Assembly (NCBI GenBank): GCA_963838885.1
Contig: CAWITB010000043.1
Span: forward strand, 80,866 to 144,865
Source: JAICMB01 sp963838885
GTDB lineage: Bacteria > Acidobacteriota > Terriglobia > Bryobacterales > Bryobacteraceae
Direction of reading: 5' to 3'
Length of the DNA: 64,000 nt
Both the position numbers and the translations under genes were made by a program. Shown here in pieces: positions 8,649 through 17,765 of this stretch. How positions within the stretch are numbered: position 1 is the first letter of the stretch; each line of letters begins with the position of its first letter. A model generated the notes under the pieces. It was given only the letters and a program-made list of their open reading frames with translations. It made no database searches and had not been told where the DNA came from.

Positions 8649-10709
8649 ATGCGAGCCGCTATTGCCGCATGCCTCCTTGCGCCTGCGCTATGGGCGCAGA
8701 AGCAGCCGTTCGATGTCGCCGCGATGCTGAAAATCGCGCGCATTAGCGAGCCGCGGCTTTCACCGGACGGCAAAATTGTCGCGTTTACGGTTGAAACAGT
8801 CGATACGGACGCCAATACCAAGCCGAAGCAGATCTGGGTAATCCCCGCCGACGGTGGACCAGCGACCCAGCTCACGCACGACGGCTCGGATAACGAGCGC
8901 CCGCGCTGGTCGCCGGATGCGAAGCGCATCGCGTTCATCTCCAATCGCGCCGGATCGCCGCAAGTCTGGACCATGAACGCCGACGGCTCCCAGCCCAAGC
9001 AGATCACGACGCTTACGACGGAAGCCGGCGGCGTTCTGTTTTCGCCCGACGGCAAGAAATTGGTCTTTATCAGCGACGTGTTTCCGTCATGCGGCCCCGA
9101 CGACGCGTGCAATCGCGGCAAACTCGACGAGGCGAAGAACAGCAAGGTGAAGGCGCGGTCCTATACGTCGCTGCTGTATCGCCATTGGACGGATTGGCGG
9201 AGCGAGCGCCGCTCGCATTTAATGGTTGTCGATGCCGATGGCGGCGCGGTCATCGACCTGACTCCGGGCGATCGCGATGTCCCGCCGTTCTCGCTCGGCG
9301 GTCCCGACGATTACGCTATTTCTCCGGATTCGAAAGAGATCTGCTATGCCGTAAACGACGACGCGGTTCCCGCCACCGGTACGAACACCGACCTATACGT
9401 GGTTCCGATCGGCGGCGGCGAGCCGAAGCGTATTACGTCGAACCCGGCCGCTGACAGCGGGCCACAATATTCGCCCGACGGCCGCTATATCGCTTATCGC
9501 AGCCAGACGCGCGCCGGATATGAAAGCGATCGCTGGAAGCTGATGGTCTACGACCGCGCCAGCGGCCTTTCCCGCTCGCTGACCGATGCGCTGGACCGTT
9601 GGGTCGCGAGCCTCGCATGGTCGCCCGATTCCACGCGGCTGCTGTTCACCACCGAAGATCGTGGACGGCAGGGCATTCACATGATCCCCACGCAGGGTGG
9701 CGCGGCGCAGGTCCTCGCCGGCGGTAATTTGACGCTCGATGACATGCAGCTCAGCCCCGATAGCAAAGTGATGATCTATAGCGGGCAGAGCGGCTCTCAT
9801 CCCACGGAGCTGTATCGCGTGACCTCGGCGGGCGGCGCGGCCGTTCAGCTCACGCATTTGAACGACGATCTTCTGGCCAATTATGCGCTCGCGCCGCTAG
9901 AGGAATTTTCGGTGGAAAGCGCGGACAAGACGCGCGTGTACAGCTTCCGCATCAAGCCGCCGGATTTCAGACAAAATCGCAGATACCCGGTTTTGTTTTT
10001 GATCCATGGAGGACCGCAGGGCGCGTGGGGTGAAAGTTGGAGCTATCGCTGGAACGCCGAAGTGTTCGCATCCGCGGGGTACGTTGTCATAATGCCGAAC
10101 CCGCGCGGGTCGGTGGGCTACGGACAGAAATTTACCGACGAGATCAACCAGGATTGGGGCGGCAGAGCATACGACGACATCATGGCCGTGGCGGACCAAG
10201 TCGCGTCGCTGCCGTACGTCGATGCGGACCGCATGGCGGCGGCCGGCGGATCCTACGGCGGATACATGGTCGACTGGATGCTCGGACATACGCAGCGCTT
10301 CAAAGCGTTCGTCTCACACGCCGGAGTTTACGATCTGCGCAGTGAAGCGGGGGCGACCGAGGAGCTGTGGTTTCCGCTGTGGGAATTCCACGGCATGCCC
10401 TGGGACGACCCCGGCCTGTACGCGAAATGGTCGCCCAGCTATTACGTCAAGGATTTCCATACGCCGACGCTGGTGGTCGCGGGCGAGCAGGACTTTCGCG
10501 TGCCGTACACGCAAAGCCTGCAGTTATTCACGGCTCTTCAGATGCAGCATGTTCCCTCGAAACTGCTGGTGTTTCCCGACGAGGGTCACTGGGTGTTAAA
10601 ACCTCAGAACACGGAGTTGTGGTACGACAGCGTGTTCACGTGGATCGAGGAGTGGTTGAAGAAACCGGCGGCTCCGCCGGCAGCGGTGAAACCGAGCGGC
10701 GGCAAATAG
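8649..10709 (+). CDS. Exported S9 family (prolyl oligopeptidase-type) peptidase
   Basis: 686 residues: a signal peptide (MRAAIAACLLAPALWAQ), a propeller domain with several PD40-like blades (RWSPDAKRIAF, QYSPDGRYIAY), then an alpha/beta-hydrolase domain from about residue 430. The catalytic triad is visible: Ser535 in GGSYGGYM, Asp615 in GEQDFRV and His647 in DEGHWVL. The oxyanion motif HGGPQGAW is also present. This matches acylaminoacyl-peptidase/dipeptidyl-peptidase-like S9 enzymes that clip short peptides, here probably in the periplasm. The stop is only 6 bases from the stop of the convergent M50 gene. Confidence 0.92.
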   Translation: MRAAIAACLLAPALWAQKQPFDVAAMLKIARISEPRLSPDGKIVAFTVETVDTDANTKPKQIWVIPADGGPATQLTHDGSDNERPRWSPDAKRIAFISNRAGSPQVWTMNADGSQPKQITTLTTEAGGVLFSPDGKKLVFISDVFPSCGPDDACNRGKLDEAKNSKVKARSYTSLLYRHWTDWRSERRSHLMVVDADGGAVIDLTPGDRDVPPFSLGGPDDYAISPDSKEICYAVNDDAVPATGTNTDLYVVPIGGGEPKRITSNPAADSGPQYSPDGRYIAYRSQTRAGYESDRWKLMVYDRASGLSRSLTDALDRWVASLAWSPDSTRLLFTTEDRGRQGIHMIPTQGGAAQVLAGGNLTLDDMQLSPDSKVMIYSGQSGSHPTELYRVTSAGGAAVQLTHLNDDLLANYALAPLEEFSVESADKTRVYSFRIKPPDFRQNRRYPVLFLIHGGPQGAWGESWSYRWNAEVFASAGYVVIMPNPRGSVGYGQKFTDEINQDWGGRAYDDIMAVADQVASLPYVDADRMAAAGGSYGGYMVDWMLGHTQRFKAFVSHAGVYDLRSEAGATEELWFPLWEFHGMPWDDPGLYAKWSPSYYVKDFHTPTLVVAGEQDFRVPYTQSLQLFTALQMQHVPSKLLVFPDEGHWVLKPQNTELWYDSVFTWIEEWLKKPAAPPAAVKPSGGK

Positions 10710-10715
10710 AATCTC

Positions 10716-11687
10716 TTATCCCCCGGCGATCCGGACCGGCGCCAGCGTAAACGAGACGAGCAGCATGGCGAGCGCGAGCCAGCCGATCCTGACGCGGATG
10801 GAGTCCATTGTGGACATGTCGCAAATGGTGGGATGCCGCAGCGCGAACAGCGATAACAGGACGGCCCAAAACAGCCATGGCAGTCCCGTCATGAAATTGT
10901 CGTACCTCCACGCCGAGTATGTCGCCATGCCTACCAGCACGCCGATAAACAGTTTGGAAAGGCGCTTGTGAACATCGCCGGTGAAAGCGTAAAGGATATG
11001 GCCGCCGTCGAGCTGCCCGATCGGCAATAGGTTCAGCGCCGTCGCCAGCAGTCCGGCCCAGGCGGCTCGCGCAACCGGATGCAGGTAAATGTCCGAAGCC
11101 GGCACTCCCGGAAAGATGGCCCATTCAAATATCCGCAACATGAAGGGAGTTCCGAAGATCAGGTCGCCCTGGTTCGCGATTCCATGAATCACTTTAGAGC
11201 TTGCGACGCCCAAGGCCAATGCCGGAAGCAGGATCACAAACCCGGCGATGGGACCGGCGACGCCCACGTCGAATAATGCGCGTTTCGTATAGATCGGCGA
11301 ACGGATGCGAATGAATGCGCCGAACGTTCCAATGAGCGTCGGGGCGGGAATGAAATACGGGAGGCTGGCGTCGATGCCGTAGTGGATGCAGGTGATGTAG
11401 TGCCCCATTTCGTGCGCCAGTAGGATGATGAGGAGGGTGAGAGAAAACGGCAAGCCATCCAGCAGCAGCGCCGGATGCCGTGGAAAATCGAGCAGCACGG
11501 CCACGCTGCGATCGAGATCGACCGGCGCGGAGGACCGGAAACTCTGCGCCAAGCCAACGCCGACGATGGTCGTGGTGAGCAGCGTGAATGCAAACAGGGC
11601 GATGTGCAGCGCCAGCCGCGGCGTGGACACCACCGGCCGGGGCACGCTGAACAGGCGCAAGCTTTCCGCGGACGAAGGAGGAACCAC
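10716..11687 (-). CDS. Site-2 protease family (M50) membrane metalloprotease
   Basis: 323 residues with about six hydrophobic segments. The zinc site HEMGH is at residues 92-96 inside a membrane helix, and the second half of the active site, NLLPIGQLDGGH, is at about 219-230, the expected arrangement for site-2 proteases. Such enzymes cut regulatory proteins within the membrane; the target here is unknown. It starts 3 bases after the stop of the HU-type gene on the same strand, so the pair is probably one transcript, an unexpected but compact arrangement. No PDZ domain is seen, unlike RseP. Confidence 0.9.
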   Translation of the reverse strand: MVPPSSAESLRLFSVPRPVVSTPRLALHIALFAFTLLTTTIVGVGLAQSFRSSAPVDLDRSVAVLLDFPRHPALLLDGLPFSLTLLIILLAHEMGHYITCIHYGIDASLPYFIPAPTLIGTFGAFIRIRSPIYTKRALFDVGVAGPIAGFVILLPALALGVASSKVIHGIANQGDLIFGTPFMLRIFEWAIFPGVPASDIYLHPVARAAWAGLLATALNLLPIGQLDGGHILYAFTGDVHKRLSKLFIGVLVGMATYSAWRYDNFMTGLPWLFWAVLLSLFALRHPTICDMSTMDSIRVRIGWLALAMLLVSFTLAPVRIAGG

Positions 11688-11690
11688 AAA

Positions 11691-11960
11691 TTACTGCAAG
11701 GTCTGAAGTTCCTTGCCGGGTTTGAATCGGACGGCCTTCCCTGGCGGTATTGCAACCTCCGCCCCGGTGCGGGGATTGCGGCCAATCCCCGTCTTACGGG
11801 GACGAACGTTGAAGATCCCAAACCCGCGCAACTCGATGCGTTCGCCATGCGCGAGCGCTCGCTTCATGCTCTCGAAGACGGTCTCGACCGCCATCTCGGC
11901 CTTGGTTTTCGTGATGCCTGTCCTGTTTACAACTTCATTGATGATATCGAGCTTAATCAA
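11691..11960 (-). CDS. HU/IHF-family DNA-binding protein
   Basis: About 89 residues when started at the TTG at 11960. That start is preferred because a strong Shine-Dalgarno (gggagga) sits five bases upstream and the protein then begins IKLDIINEVVN, the normal start of the family; the longer frame to 12008 adds sixteen residues with no family match. The DNA-binding arm is recognisable as GRNPRTGAEVAIPPG, and GFGIFNVRPRKTG precedes it. It resembles the IHF-alpha branch as much as HU. It bends and compacts DNA as a dimer. It leads the M50 protease gene by 3 bases. Confidence 0.92.
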   Translation of the reverse strand: MIKLDIINEVVNRTGITKTKAEMAVETVFESMKRALAHGERIELRGFGIFNVRPRKTGIGRNPRTGAEVAIPPGKAVRFKPGKELQTLQ

Positions 11961-12090
11961 ACGAATCCTCCCTCGAGTGAGCAGACTGACGTAAGCAGAC
12001 TGACGCACGGCAAAATCGCTCCGGCGGACGATTAGGAAAGAGCAAACCCCATGATAGGATTAGGGTTAGCAACTTGTCAAGCCGAGTATC

Positions 12091-12585
12091 ATGGGCAGCC
12101 CCTCCTATCTGACCGCAGTCGACGCGTTTACCTTCCGGCAGGCGTGCTCGCAGTTCGCCACGGGTGTTGCCGTCGCAACCGCACGCGCGGAGGACGGCTG
12201 TCCCCACGGGCTCACCGTCAGTTCTTTCACGCCGGTTTCGATCGAGCCGCCTTTGATTCTCGTTTGCATCGACCGCCAATGCACTTGCGTCGGCCATTTC
12301 GTCGCGTCGCCATATTTCGCCGTCAACATTCTCACGGAGCGGCAAAGCGATCTCTCGGTCGCGTTCGCGGCCAAGCCGGAGGGCCGCTTCGAGGGCATAG
12401 AATATACGTCGGGGCTGGGCGGCGCGCCGCTTTTGGAGAAAGCGTTGGCTTCGATCGAGTGCCGCCGCGAGCGCGTCCTGGAAGCCGGCGATCATGTAAT
12501 TCTCTTCGGCGAAGTTTTCCACGCGGAGCTTCGTGGCGGAAATCCTTTACTGTATTTCCAGCGCGCCTACCGAATCTTGCGGTAA
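12091..12585 (+). CDS. Flavin reductase family protein (NAD(P)H:FMN reductase-like)
   Basis: 164 residues covering the whole flavin-reductase-like FMN-binding split-barrel domain. The recognisable core is FATGVAVATA, then HGLTVSSFTPVSIEPPLILVCID and GHFVASPYFAVNIL, as in HpaC-type reductases that supply reduced flavin to monooxygenases. No monooxygenase partner is nearby, so the role is open. The gene stands alone between the HU gene (divergent) and a response regulator. Confidence 0.9.
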   Translation: MGSPSYLTAVDAFTFRQACSQFATGVAVATARAEDGCPHGLTVSSFTPVSIEPPLILVCIDRQCTCVGHFVASPYFAVNILTERQSDLSVAFAAKPEGRFEGIEYTSGLGGAPLLEKALASIECRRERVLEAGDHVILFGEVFHAELRGGNPLLYFQRAYRILR

Positions 12586-12638
12586 ACTTTTCCGCACTTT
12601 TGTAACTTTCCTCACTTATCTCGTTTGCAATGGTACTA

Positions 12639-12668
12639 GAGCGGGTGGCCCGCAGATTGCTCTTTTTT
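12639..12668 (+). terminator. Possible intrinsic terminator after the flavin reductase
   Basis: A GC-rich hairpin (gcggg-tgg-cccgc) enclosed by an outer gagc/gctc pair is followed immediately by a run of six T. It lies 54 bases after the flavin-reductase stop and before the response-regulator start, where a rho-independent terminator would be expected. Confidence 0.45.
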
Positions 12669-12690
12669 AATTCGGTTAGGGAGGCAAGGG

Positions 12691-13137
12691 ATGGAAGACG
12701 CAAAACAGCTCAATCGAGTTGACGTGCTGTTGATCGAGGACAACCCATCGGATGTGCGGCTGACACAGGAAGCGCTTCGCGAAGCGCCGATGGGCGTCCA
12801 CCTCAGCGTCGCGAACGACGGCGTCGAGGCGCTCCAGTTCCTGCGAAAAACGGGAAAATACGAGAACGCTCCGCGCCCTGACTTGATTCTGCTGGATCTG
12901 AATCTCCCGAGGATGAATGGTCCCGAGGTCCTCTCGAACATAAAAAGCGATCCCGATTTGAAGTGCATCCCGGTGGTTGTGATGACAACCTCTTCGGAGC
13001 CTTACGATGTGGAGAAGATTTACAGCCTCAACGCCAATTGCTATATCACTAAACCGCTGCGCTTCGAGGGCTTTATGGATCTGCTGCGATCCATCGAGAA
13101 TTTCTGGCTGAAGGCCGTCGTTCTACCCGTGCGCTAG
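12691..13137 (+). CDS. Single-domain response regulator (Rcp1/CheY-like)
   Basis: 148 residues consisting of a receiver domain only. The acidic pair is Glu16-Asp17 (LLIEDNPSD), the phospho-acceptor is Asp69 (LILLDLNLPRMNG), followed by Thr99/Thr100 and Lys121 (ITKPL). The IEDNPSD start and the roughly 20-residue insertion before the acceptor are typical of the Rcp1 group, which pairs with phytochrome-like or other hybrid kinases. No kinase is adjacent, so its partner is elsewhere. It has a good ribosome site (gggaggcaaggg). Its stop is 2 bases from that of the convergent TRAP permease. Confidence 0.92.
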   Translation: MEDAKQLNRVDVLLIEDNPSDVRLTQEALREAPMGVHLSVANDGVEALQFLRKTGKYENAPRPDLILLDLNLPRMNGPEVLSNIKSDPDLKCIPVVVMTTSSEPYDVEKIYSLNANCYITKPLRFEGFMDLLRSIENFWLKAVVLPVR

Positions 13138-13139
13138 AC

Positions 13140-14978
13140 TCACACGCCAAACCACCGCAAGGGAGCTGTCGTCATCCATGGAACGTAGGTGATTAATAAG
13201 ACGGTCGCCATCAAAATCAGAAGAAACGGCAGGGTCGCCCAGATGATCGTGCCCATGGGTTTCTTGAAGCGATAGGCGGATAGAAAGAGATTGATGCCGA
13301 CCGGCGGATGCAGATAGCCTAATTCCAGGTTGGCGATGAAGATCACCCCCATTTGCACCGGATCGATCCCGTAGGCGGCGGCCAAGGGTTTTAGAAGCGG
13401 AACAACGACGAGAATTGCGGCGAAGATGTCCATCAGCGCTCCGACGACAAGTAACGCGCCGTTAAGCAAAAGCAAAAACAGATATTTCGATTCGACGTGC
13501 GAGCGCACCCAGTCGATCAACCGCGAGGGGACTTCGGCGTCGATCAGATAATTCGTGAATCCCAGCGCCACGCCCAGGATCAAGAGAATGCCTCCGACGA
13601 TGGTGGCGCACTCCACAAAAACAGTGCGGAAATCGCGGCCCAGCGTGAGATCGCGGTAGATGAAGGCCTCGACGATGAAGGCGGCGAAGGCGGTGAGCGC
13701 GGCGGCTTCGGTGAGCGTGCCGAATCCGCCGAATATGCCCGTGATCATGATGGCGGGCAGCAACAGCTCCCATTTCGCGCTCCAGATGGCGGCCGCGGCT
13801 TCACGGGGAGAGAACGGGTCGCGCACGGCGTCGTTCGCAAGGCCCTTGTAGATTCCGAGCGCCGCCACCGCCCCCACCATCACCAACTCTGGCAATATCG
13901 CGCCGATGAACAGATGATTGATGGGCGTTTGCGAGTAGACGCAATAGAGAATTGCCGGAACGCTGGTGGGAAAGAGAAGCCCGAGCGAGCCCGATGCCGT
14001 GAGTAATCCGATGGAGAACTTTTCGGGATAGCGGGTCTTGATCAACATCGGCACCAGCAAGCCTCCCAGGGACAGAATGGTAAGGCCGGACCCGGCGAAC
14101 GTGAACACCGTGCAGATCGCTACTGTCGCGATGGCGAGACCGCCGGGAATCCAACTGAACAGCGCCGTGAAGACGCGCAGCAGTCTTCTGGTGGCTCCGC
14201 CCTGCACCATGAAGTAGCCGGCCAGCGTGAAGAGCGGAATCGACGGCAACAGCGGAGATGCCACCAGGCGGTACATTTCAACCGGCACGGAGGCGGCCGG
14301 TGTGGCGGCGTTCCAGAAAAGCAGCAGCGCCAGACCACCAAACACGGCGAAGATCGGCAGGCCGAGTACTGTAGCGGCCAGAAACACGCTCAACGCTGCT
14401 GTCAGCACGCCGGGCGCTCCGGGCGGTATGCGGAAGCCGAACAAGTATGGAAATACAAGTCCAACGGCGGCGATAGCTTTCGGGATCCAGCCTCGTCCGG
14501 CATGCCATACGGCGCGCAGCGCGATGGCCGCAAAGCCCGCCGGCATGATTGCCAGCACCGTCCACTTCGGCACGCCGGGAAAAAGATAGCTATGGGCCTC
14601 GCGCTCCGATTCGAGAAACACCCAGCTCGCCCAAGTCAACGAGACGCATACTGCGGCGAGGATCATGCTGGTGAACGTCTTCACGGGCCGGCGCCAATTT
14701 GCCGGCAGCAGCTCCATAGATGAAATCCCGAGCAGCCGGTCCGATCGGGCCGCCAGTGCTCCGCCCAGCATCCCAATCCACAGCGTGAGCTGCTGGACGG
14801 TGACGGCATTGCCCGGAAAATCCGGCAGACGCAGCAGGCGCGCGGTCATGGCGTAGACCGGTAGCACGGTCATCAGCGAGAACGCGATCATGGACAGCGA
14901 ATCTTCGAAGAGATGAAAAGAATTGGAGCGCCGGGGCGCCGTGGTTTGGTCCGTTACGGGTGGGAGCGGCGCGCTCAC
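13140..14978 (-). CDS. TRAP transporter fused small (DctQ) and large (DctM) membrane subunits
   Basis: 612 residues. About the first 170 resemble the four-helix DctQ subunit. The remainder is a full DctM with many membrane helices and the family's segments GLPIFAVFGGLALLLF, GSLGLLFPTSVPAILY, GGFGTLTEAAALTAF and LGYLHPPVGINLFL. DctM alone is about 430 residues, so this is a DctQM fusion. With the DctP protein it forms a sodium- or proton-driven importer for a small organic acid. GTG start, with the dctP stop overlapping as GTGA, so the two are translationally coupled. Confidence 0.9.
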   Translation of the reverse strand: MSAPLPPVTDQTTAPRRSNSFHLFEDSLSMIAFSLMTVLPVYAMTARLLRLPDFPGNAVTVQQLTLWIGMLGGALAARSDRLLGISSMELLPANWRRPVKTFTSMILAAVCVSLTWASWVFLESEREAHSYLFPGVPKWTVLAIMPAGFAAIALRAVWHAGRGWIPKAIAAVGLVFPYLFGFRIPPGAPGVLTAALSVFLAATVLGLPIFAVFGGLALLLFWNAATPAASVPVEMYRLVASPLLPSIPLFTLAGYFMVQGGATRRLLRVFTALFSWIPGGLAIATVAICTVFTFAGSGLTILSLGGLLVPMLIKTRYPEKFSIGLLTASGSLGLLFPTSVPAILYCVYSQTPINHLFIGAILPELVMVGAVAALGIYKGLANDAVRDPFSPREAAAAIWSAKWELLLPAIMITGIFGGFGTLTEAAALTAFAAFIVEAFIYRDLTLGRDFRTVFVECATIVGGILLILGVALGFTNYLIDAEVPSRLIDWVRSHVESKYLFLLLLNGALLVVGALMDIFAAILVVVPLLKPLAAAYGIDPVQMGVIFIANLELGYLHPPVGINLFLSAYRFKKPMGTIIWATLPFLLILMATVLLITYVPWMTTAPLRWFGV

Positions 14979-16003
14979 CGCTTGGCCGCCGGAGCGCGAG
15001 TCGCATGGCTCTTGCGGTATTCGTCCCGCAGCCGCACCACTTCATTGAAGAGATCGGGCGGCACCATGGTCCCTTTTATCTTTGGATAAATGCTCTCGGC
15101 GAGCTTGCGCCATTGCTCCACGGCCTCGGCATCGGCGTGGACCACGTTCAAACCGAACTGCTGCATCAACGGGATGGCGTTCGCTTCCGCTTTGCGAATC
15201 TCATCGCGCAGCGCCACGCCCGCGGTTTGCGCCGCGGCCATCATGCCCTTTTGCGTCTGCGGCGGAATTTTGTCCCACACGTCCTTCTCAATCAACGTGG
15301 CGCCGACAAGCTGCGCAAATTTGACGTCGAGCATATTGCGCGCGCCCACGTACCACTGGTTTGCCAAAGCGAAAAGCGGCGGACCTTGAATGGCATCGAC
15401 GAGGCCGGTTTGCAAGCCCGTGAAAATGTCCGTTGCGGCCAGCGCCACGGGGTGAAACCCGTTGGCCTGATAGATGGCAAAGCTGCCGGTATCGCCCTGC
15501 AGCACGCAGAGTCTCATGGCGCGGATCTGATCGGGACGCGAAGCCGGCGTCTTGGTGAAAAAGTGGACCCAGCCGGCGTCACCCCAATTGAGCACCACGT
15601 AGCCCTTCTTTTCGAGCCCGTTCTGGAGACGCTCGGAAATGTGGTCACGGACGTAATCGAGCTCCTCGTAAGAATTCAGCATCAACGGGATTTGCAGCGC
15701 CGAGACATCGGCCAGGATGCCGCTCAGTCCCGCTCCCGAAAGAGCCACTGCCTGTAGCTTCTTGATTCGGACCTTCTCGACCATCTCCGGCTCATCGCCC
15801 TGCTCGCCGCCGGGATAAATCCGCAGCTCGATTTTGCCGTTCGAGATGCGCTTCCAATCGTCGCCCATCTTGAGCAGGATCTGGTACCACGCGGAGTCCT
15901 TCGGCACGAGTGTTCCAAGCCGTATAACAGTGGTCTGGGCGGAGGCGGTTGCGGCGCACAGCACGATTCCGGCGAGGATCCGAAGCATGAGATTGTCCAA
16001 CAT
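14975..16003 (-). CDS. TRAP transporter DctP-family substrate-binding protein
   Basis: 342 residues with a signal peptide (LMLRILAGIVLCAATASA), then the DctP fold. IRLGTLVPKDSAWYQIL opens the mature domain, and the conserved arginine region near DQIRAMRLCVLQGD, then GLQTGLVDAIQGPP, are the usual ligand-contacting blocks. The arginine suggests a carboxylate substrate, as in most DctP proteins; which one cannot be told. It is the first gene of a two-gene operon with the fused DctQM permease (4-base overlap). An alternative start lies five codons downstream. Confidence 0.9.
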   Translation of the reverse strand: MLDNLMLRILAGIVLCAATASAQTTVIRLGTLVPKDSAWYQILLKMGDDWKRISNGKIELRIYPGGEQGDEPEMVEKVRIKKLQAVALSGAGLSGILADVSALQIPLMLNSYEELDYVRDHISERLQNGLEKKGYVVLNWGDAGWVHFFTKTPASRPDQIRAMRLCVLQGDTGSFAIYQANGFHPVALAATDIFTGLQTGLVDAIQGPPLFALANQWYVGARNMLDVKFAQLVGATLIEKDVWDKIPPQTQKGMMAAAQTAGVALRDEIRKAEANAIPLMQQFGLNVVHADAEAVEQWRKLAESIYPKIKGTMVPPDLFNEVVRLRDEYRKSHATRAPAAKR

Positions 16004-16061
16004 TCACGTTAAGACAGGGCGGCGGGGCTTGTCCAGCAAGCGCGTTTGCGCGTTACGGGAT

Positions 16062-16067
16062 TATAAT
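16062..16067 (+). promoter_or_regulatory. Possible -10 element upstream of the DUF3300 gene
   Basis: A perfect TATAAT stands in the divergent gap between dctP and the DUF3300 gene, 83 bases before the ATG. No convincing -35 hexamer is found at 16-18 bases upstream, so the call is tentative. Confidence 0.3.
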
Positions 16068-16149
16068 CTCGTCCGCGCAACCGGCTGGCCGATATGTAAC
16101 ATCATAGTGTGTAGTCGTTGGAATGTAGCCGCACGGTAGAAAGGGCATC

Positions 16150-17401
16150 ATGACGAAAGCTCCGTCCGTCAATCCGTTCTTAACTTGCATACGCCAGTAC
16201 ATCGCAACGCTGCTTGCGGTAGTCCTGGTTCCGTTCTTCCAAATGGACATGTATGCTCAGCCGCCGGGAGGCTACGCTCCCCTCGACGCTCCACAACTGA
16301 ATCAGCTTGTCGCGCCCATAGCGCTCTACCCGGATTCGCTGGTGGCGCAGATCCTGACGGCATCGACGTACCCTCAACAGGTCGCGGAAGCGGAGAATTG
16401 GATGCAGCAAAATGGCGGAATGCCTCCCGAGCAGCGCGCCGCGGCGGTCAATTCCATGCCGTGGGATCCCAGCGTGAAGGCGCTCACGGAGTTTCCTTCC
16501 GTGCTCGACAACGTGGCGCGAAACTATAACTGGACGGCGCAACTCGGGAATGCGTATTACAACCAGCCCGGCGATGTCATGAACGCGGTGCAAGCAATGC
16601 GCATGCAGGCGCAGGAAGCGGGTACGCTGCGATCGACGCCGCAACAGCGCGTCTACGACAACGGCGGACTCATCGCGATCCAGCCGGTCAATCCGGGGCT
16701 CCTGTACGTGCCGTATTACAATCCGTGGATGGTTTACGGCGCGCCCATTCCGATGTACCGCGGTTGGGTTATGGCGACCAGGGCTGGGCCTGGGCATCGG
16801 TTTCGGCTTAGGCGTCTCGCTCGGATTCTACGCTCACTACGGTTGGGGATACCATGCGTGGGCTCCGAACTGGCGGGGCGGGGTCGTGGTGTACAATCAC
16901 GCGAACTATTTCTCTCGCAGCACGACCGTCTACAACCATGGCGGTTTCGGCGCTTACAACCGCGGCGTGTATGAGCGCGGCGGTCCGGGAGTTCCCGGAC
17001 ATTTCCGTCCGGCCGTTACCGGCAGAGGCGCTGCATACGGGCACGAGGGAGCGGTGGGCCATGCGGGCGCGGTGGGCTCATACCGCGGTGCGACGGGGTA
17101 TCGCGGGGGCGCGCCGGGCGGGCATACCGGAGCGGTGGCGCGTGCGCCCATGGCCCGTCCGGGACAATACGCATCGAGGCCGGGCACGTTTAACGGTGGC
17201 CACGCGGCCGCCGCTCCCGGACATGCCGCAGCTTCGCCGGGTGGACGTCAGTTCGGCCAAGGCGCGCGCGCGGGCGGCGGAGCGCCGCACATGTCTGGGG
17301 CCGGCGCGCCTCATGGGGGTGGCGCAGCGCCGCACGCCGCCGGTCCAGCATCGCACGCGGGCGGCGGCGGACACGCTCCGGCGCCGCATGGTCATCGCTA
17401 G
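16150..17401 (+). CDS. DUF3300 family exported protein (frame-broken)
   Basis: The first ~205 residues contain an N-terminal membrane/signal segment and the complete DUF3300 pattern: LDQLVAPIALYPDSLVAQIL-type start, STYPQQVAEAENWM, VLDNVARNYNWT and PGLLYVPYYNPWMVYG. After MYRGW the frame breaks. The Gly/Tyr/His-rich tail typical of the family (GIGFGLGVSLGFYAHYGWG, VVVYNHANYF) continues in the +1 frame and ends at 17401 in a Gly-Ala-His-rich region (APHGGGAAPHAAG). Restoring one G at each of the two GGG runs at 16766 and 16786 gives a continuous reading through GWGYGDQGWGLGIGFG, so two short homopolymer deletions explain it. The function of the family is unknown; proteins are membrane-associated or secreted. 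Confidence 0.8.
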
Positions 17402-17765
17402 CTCTCCTTGCCATCTGCGCGCCATCGGCATTCAGTCAAGTTGACGCGGAACAGGTCCCGCACGCCGCTTCGCTCGCTTCTACCGACGGAGTCGAGTTGT
17501 GGGAGCCTCACGGGCCGGTTGCGACGCGTAGGCGCCGACTGCCGATTGCTCTTGGCCAGCCAGATTATCCGCGCCGTAAGGGAAACGAACGATTCGCATG
17601 CGGTCCCGCTCCCGTTAGGGCAACTTCGCTCCTTATGGAGCCAATTTCATGATGGGCGGCATCGCGATCCAGCTCACGATAATGCACTCTCAGGGTTCCC
17701 ATCAGAGATGGCGAGCTGTTGCCGCCTTGGCCAGACCAGCCTTGTCAAAGCCCTACAATTGCCTT
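17402..17765. other. Intergenic stretch, nothing recognised
   Basis: About 360 bases with no protein-like frame on either strand. The last part holds a TACAAT at 17754-17759, placed so that transcription would start at about the ATG of the following broken gene. Confidence 0.4.
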
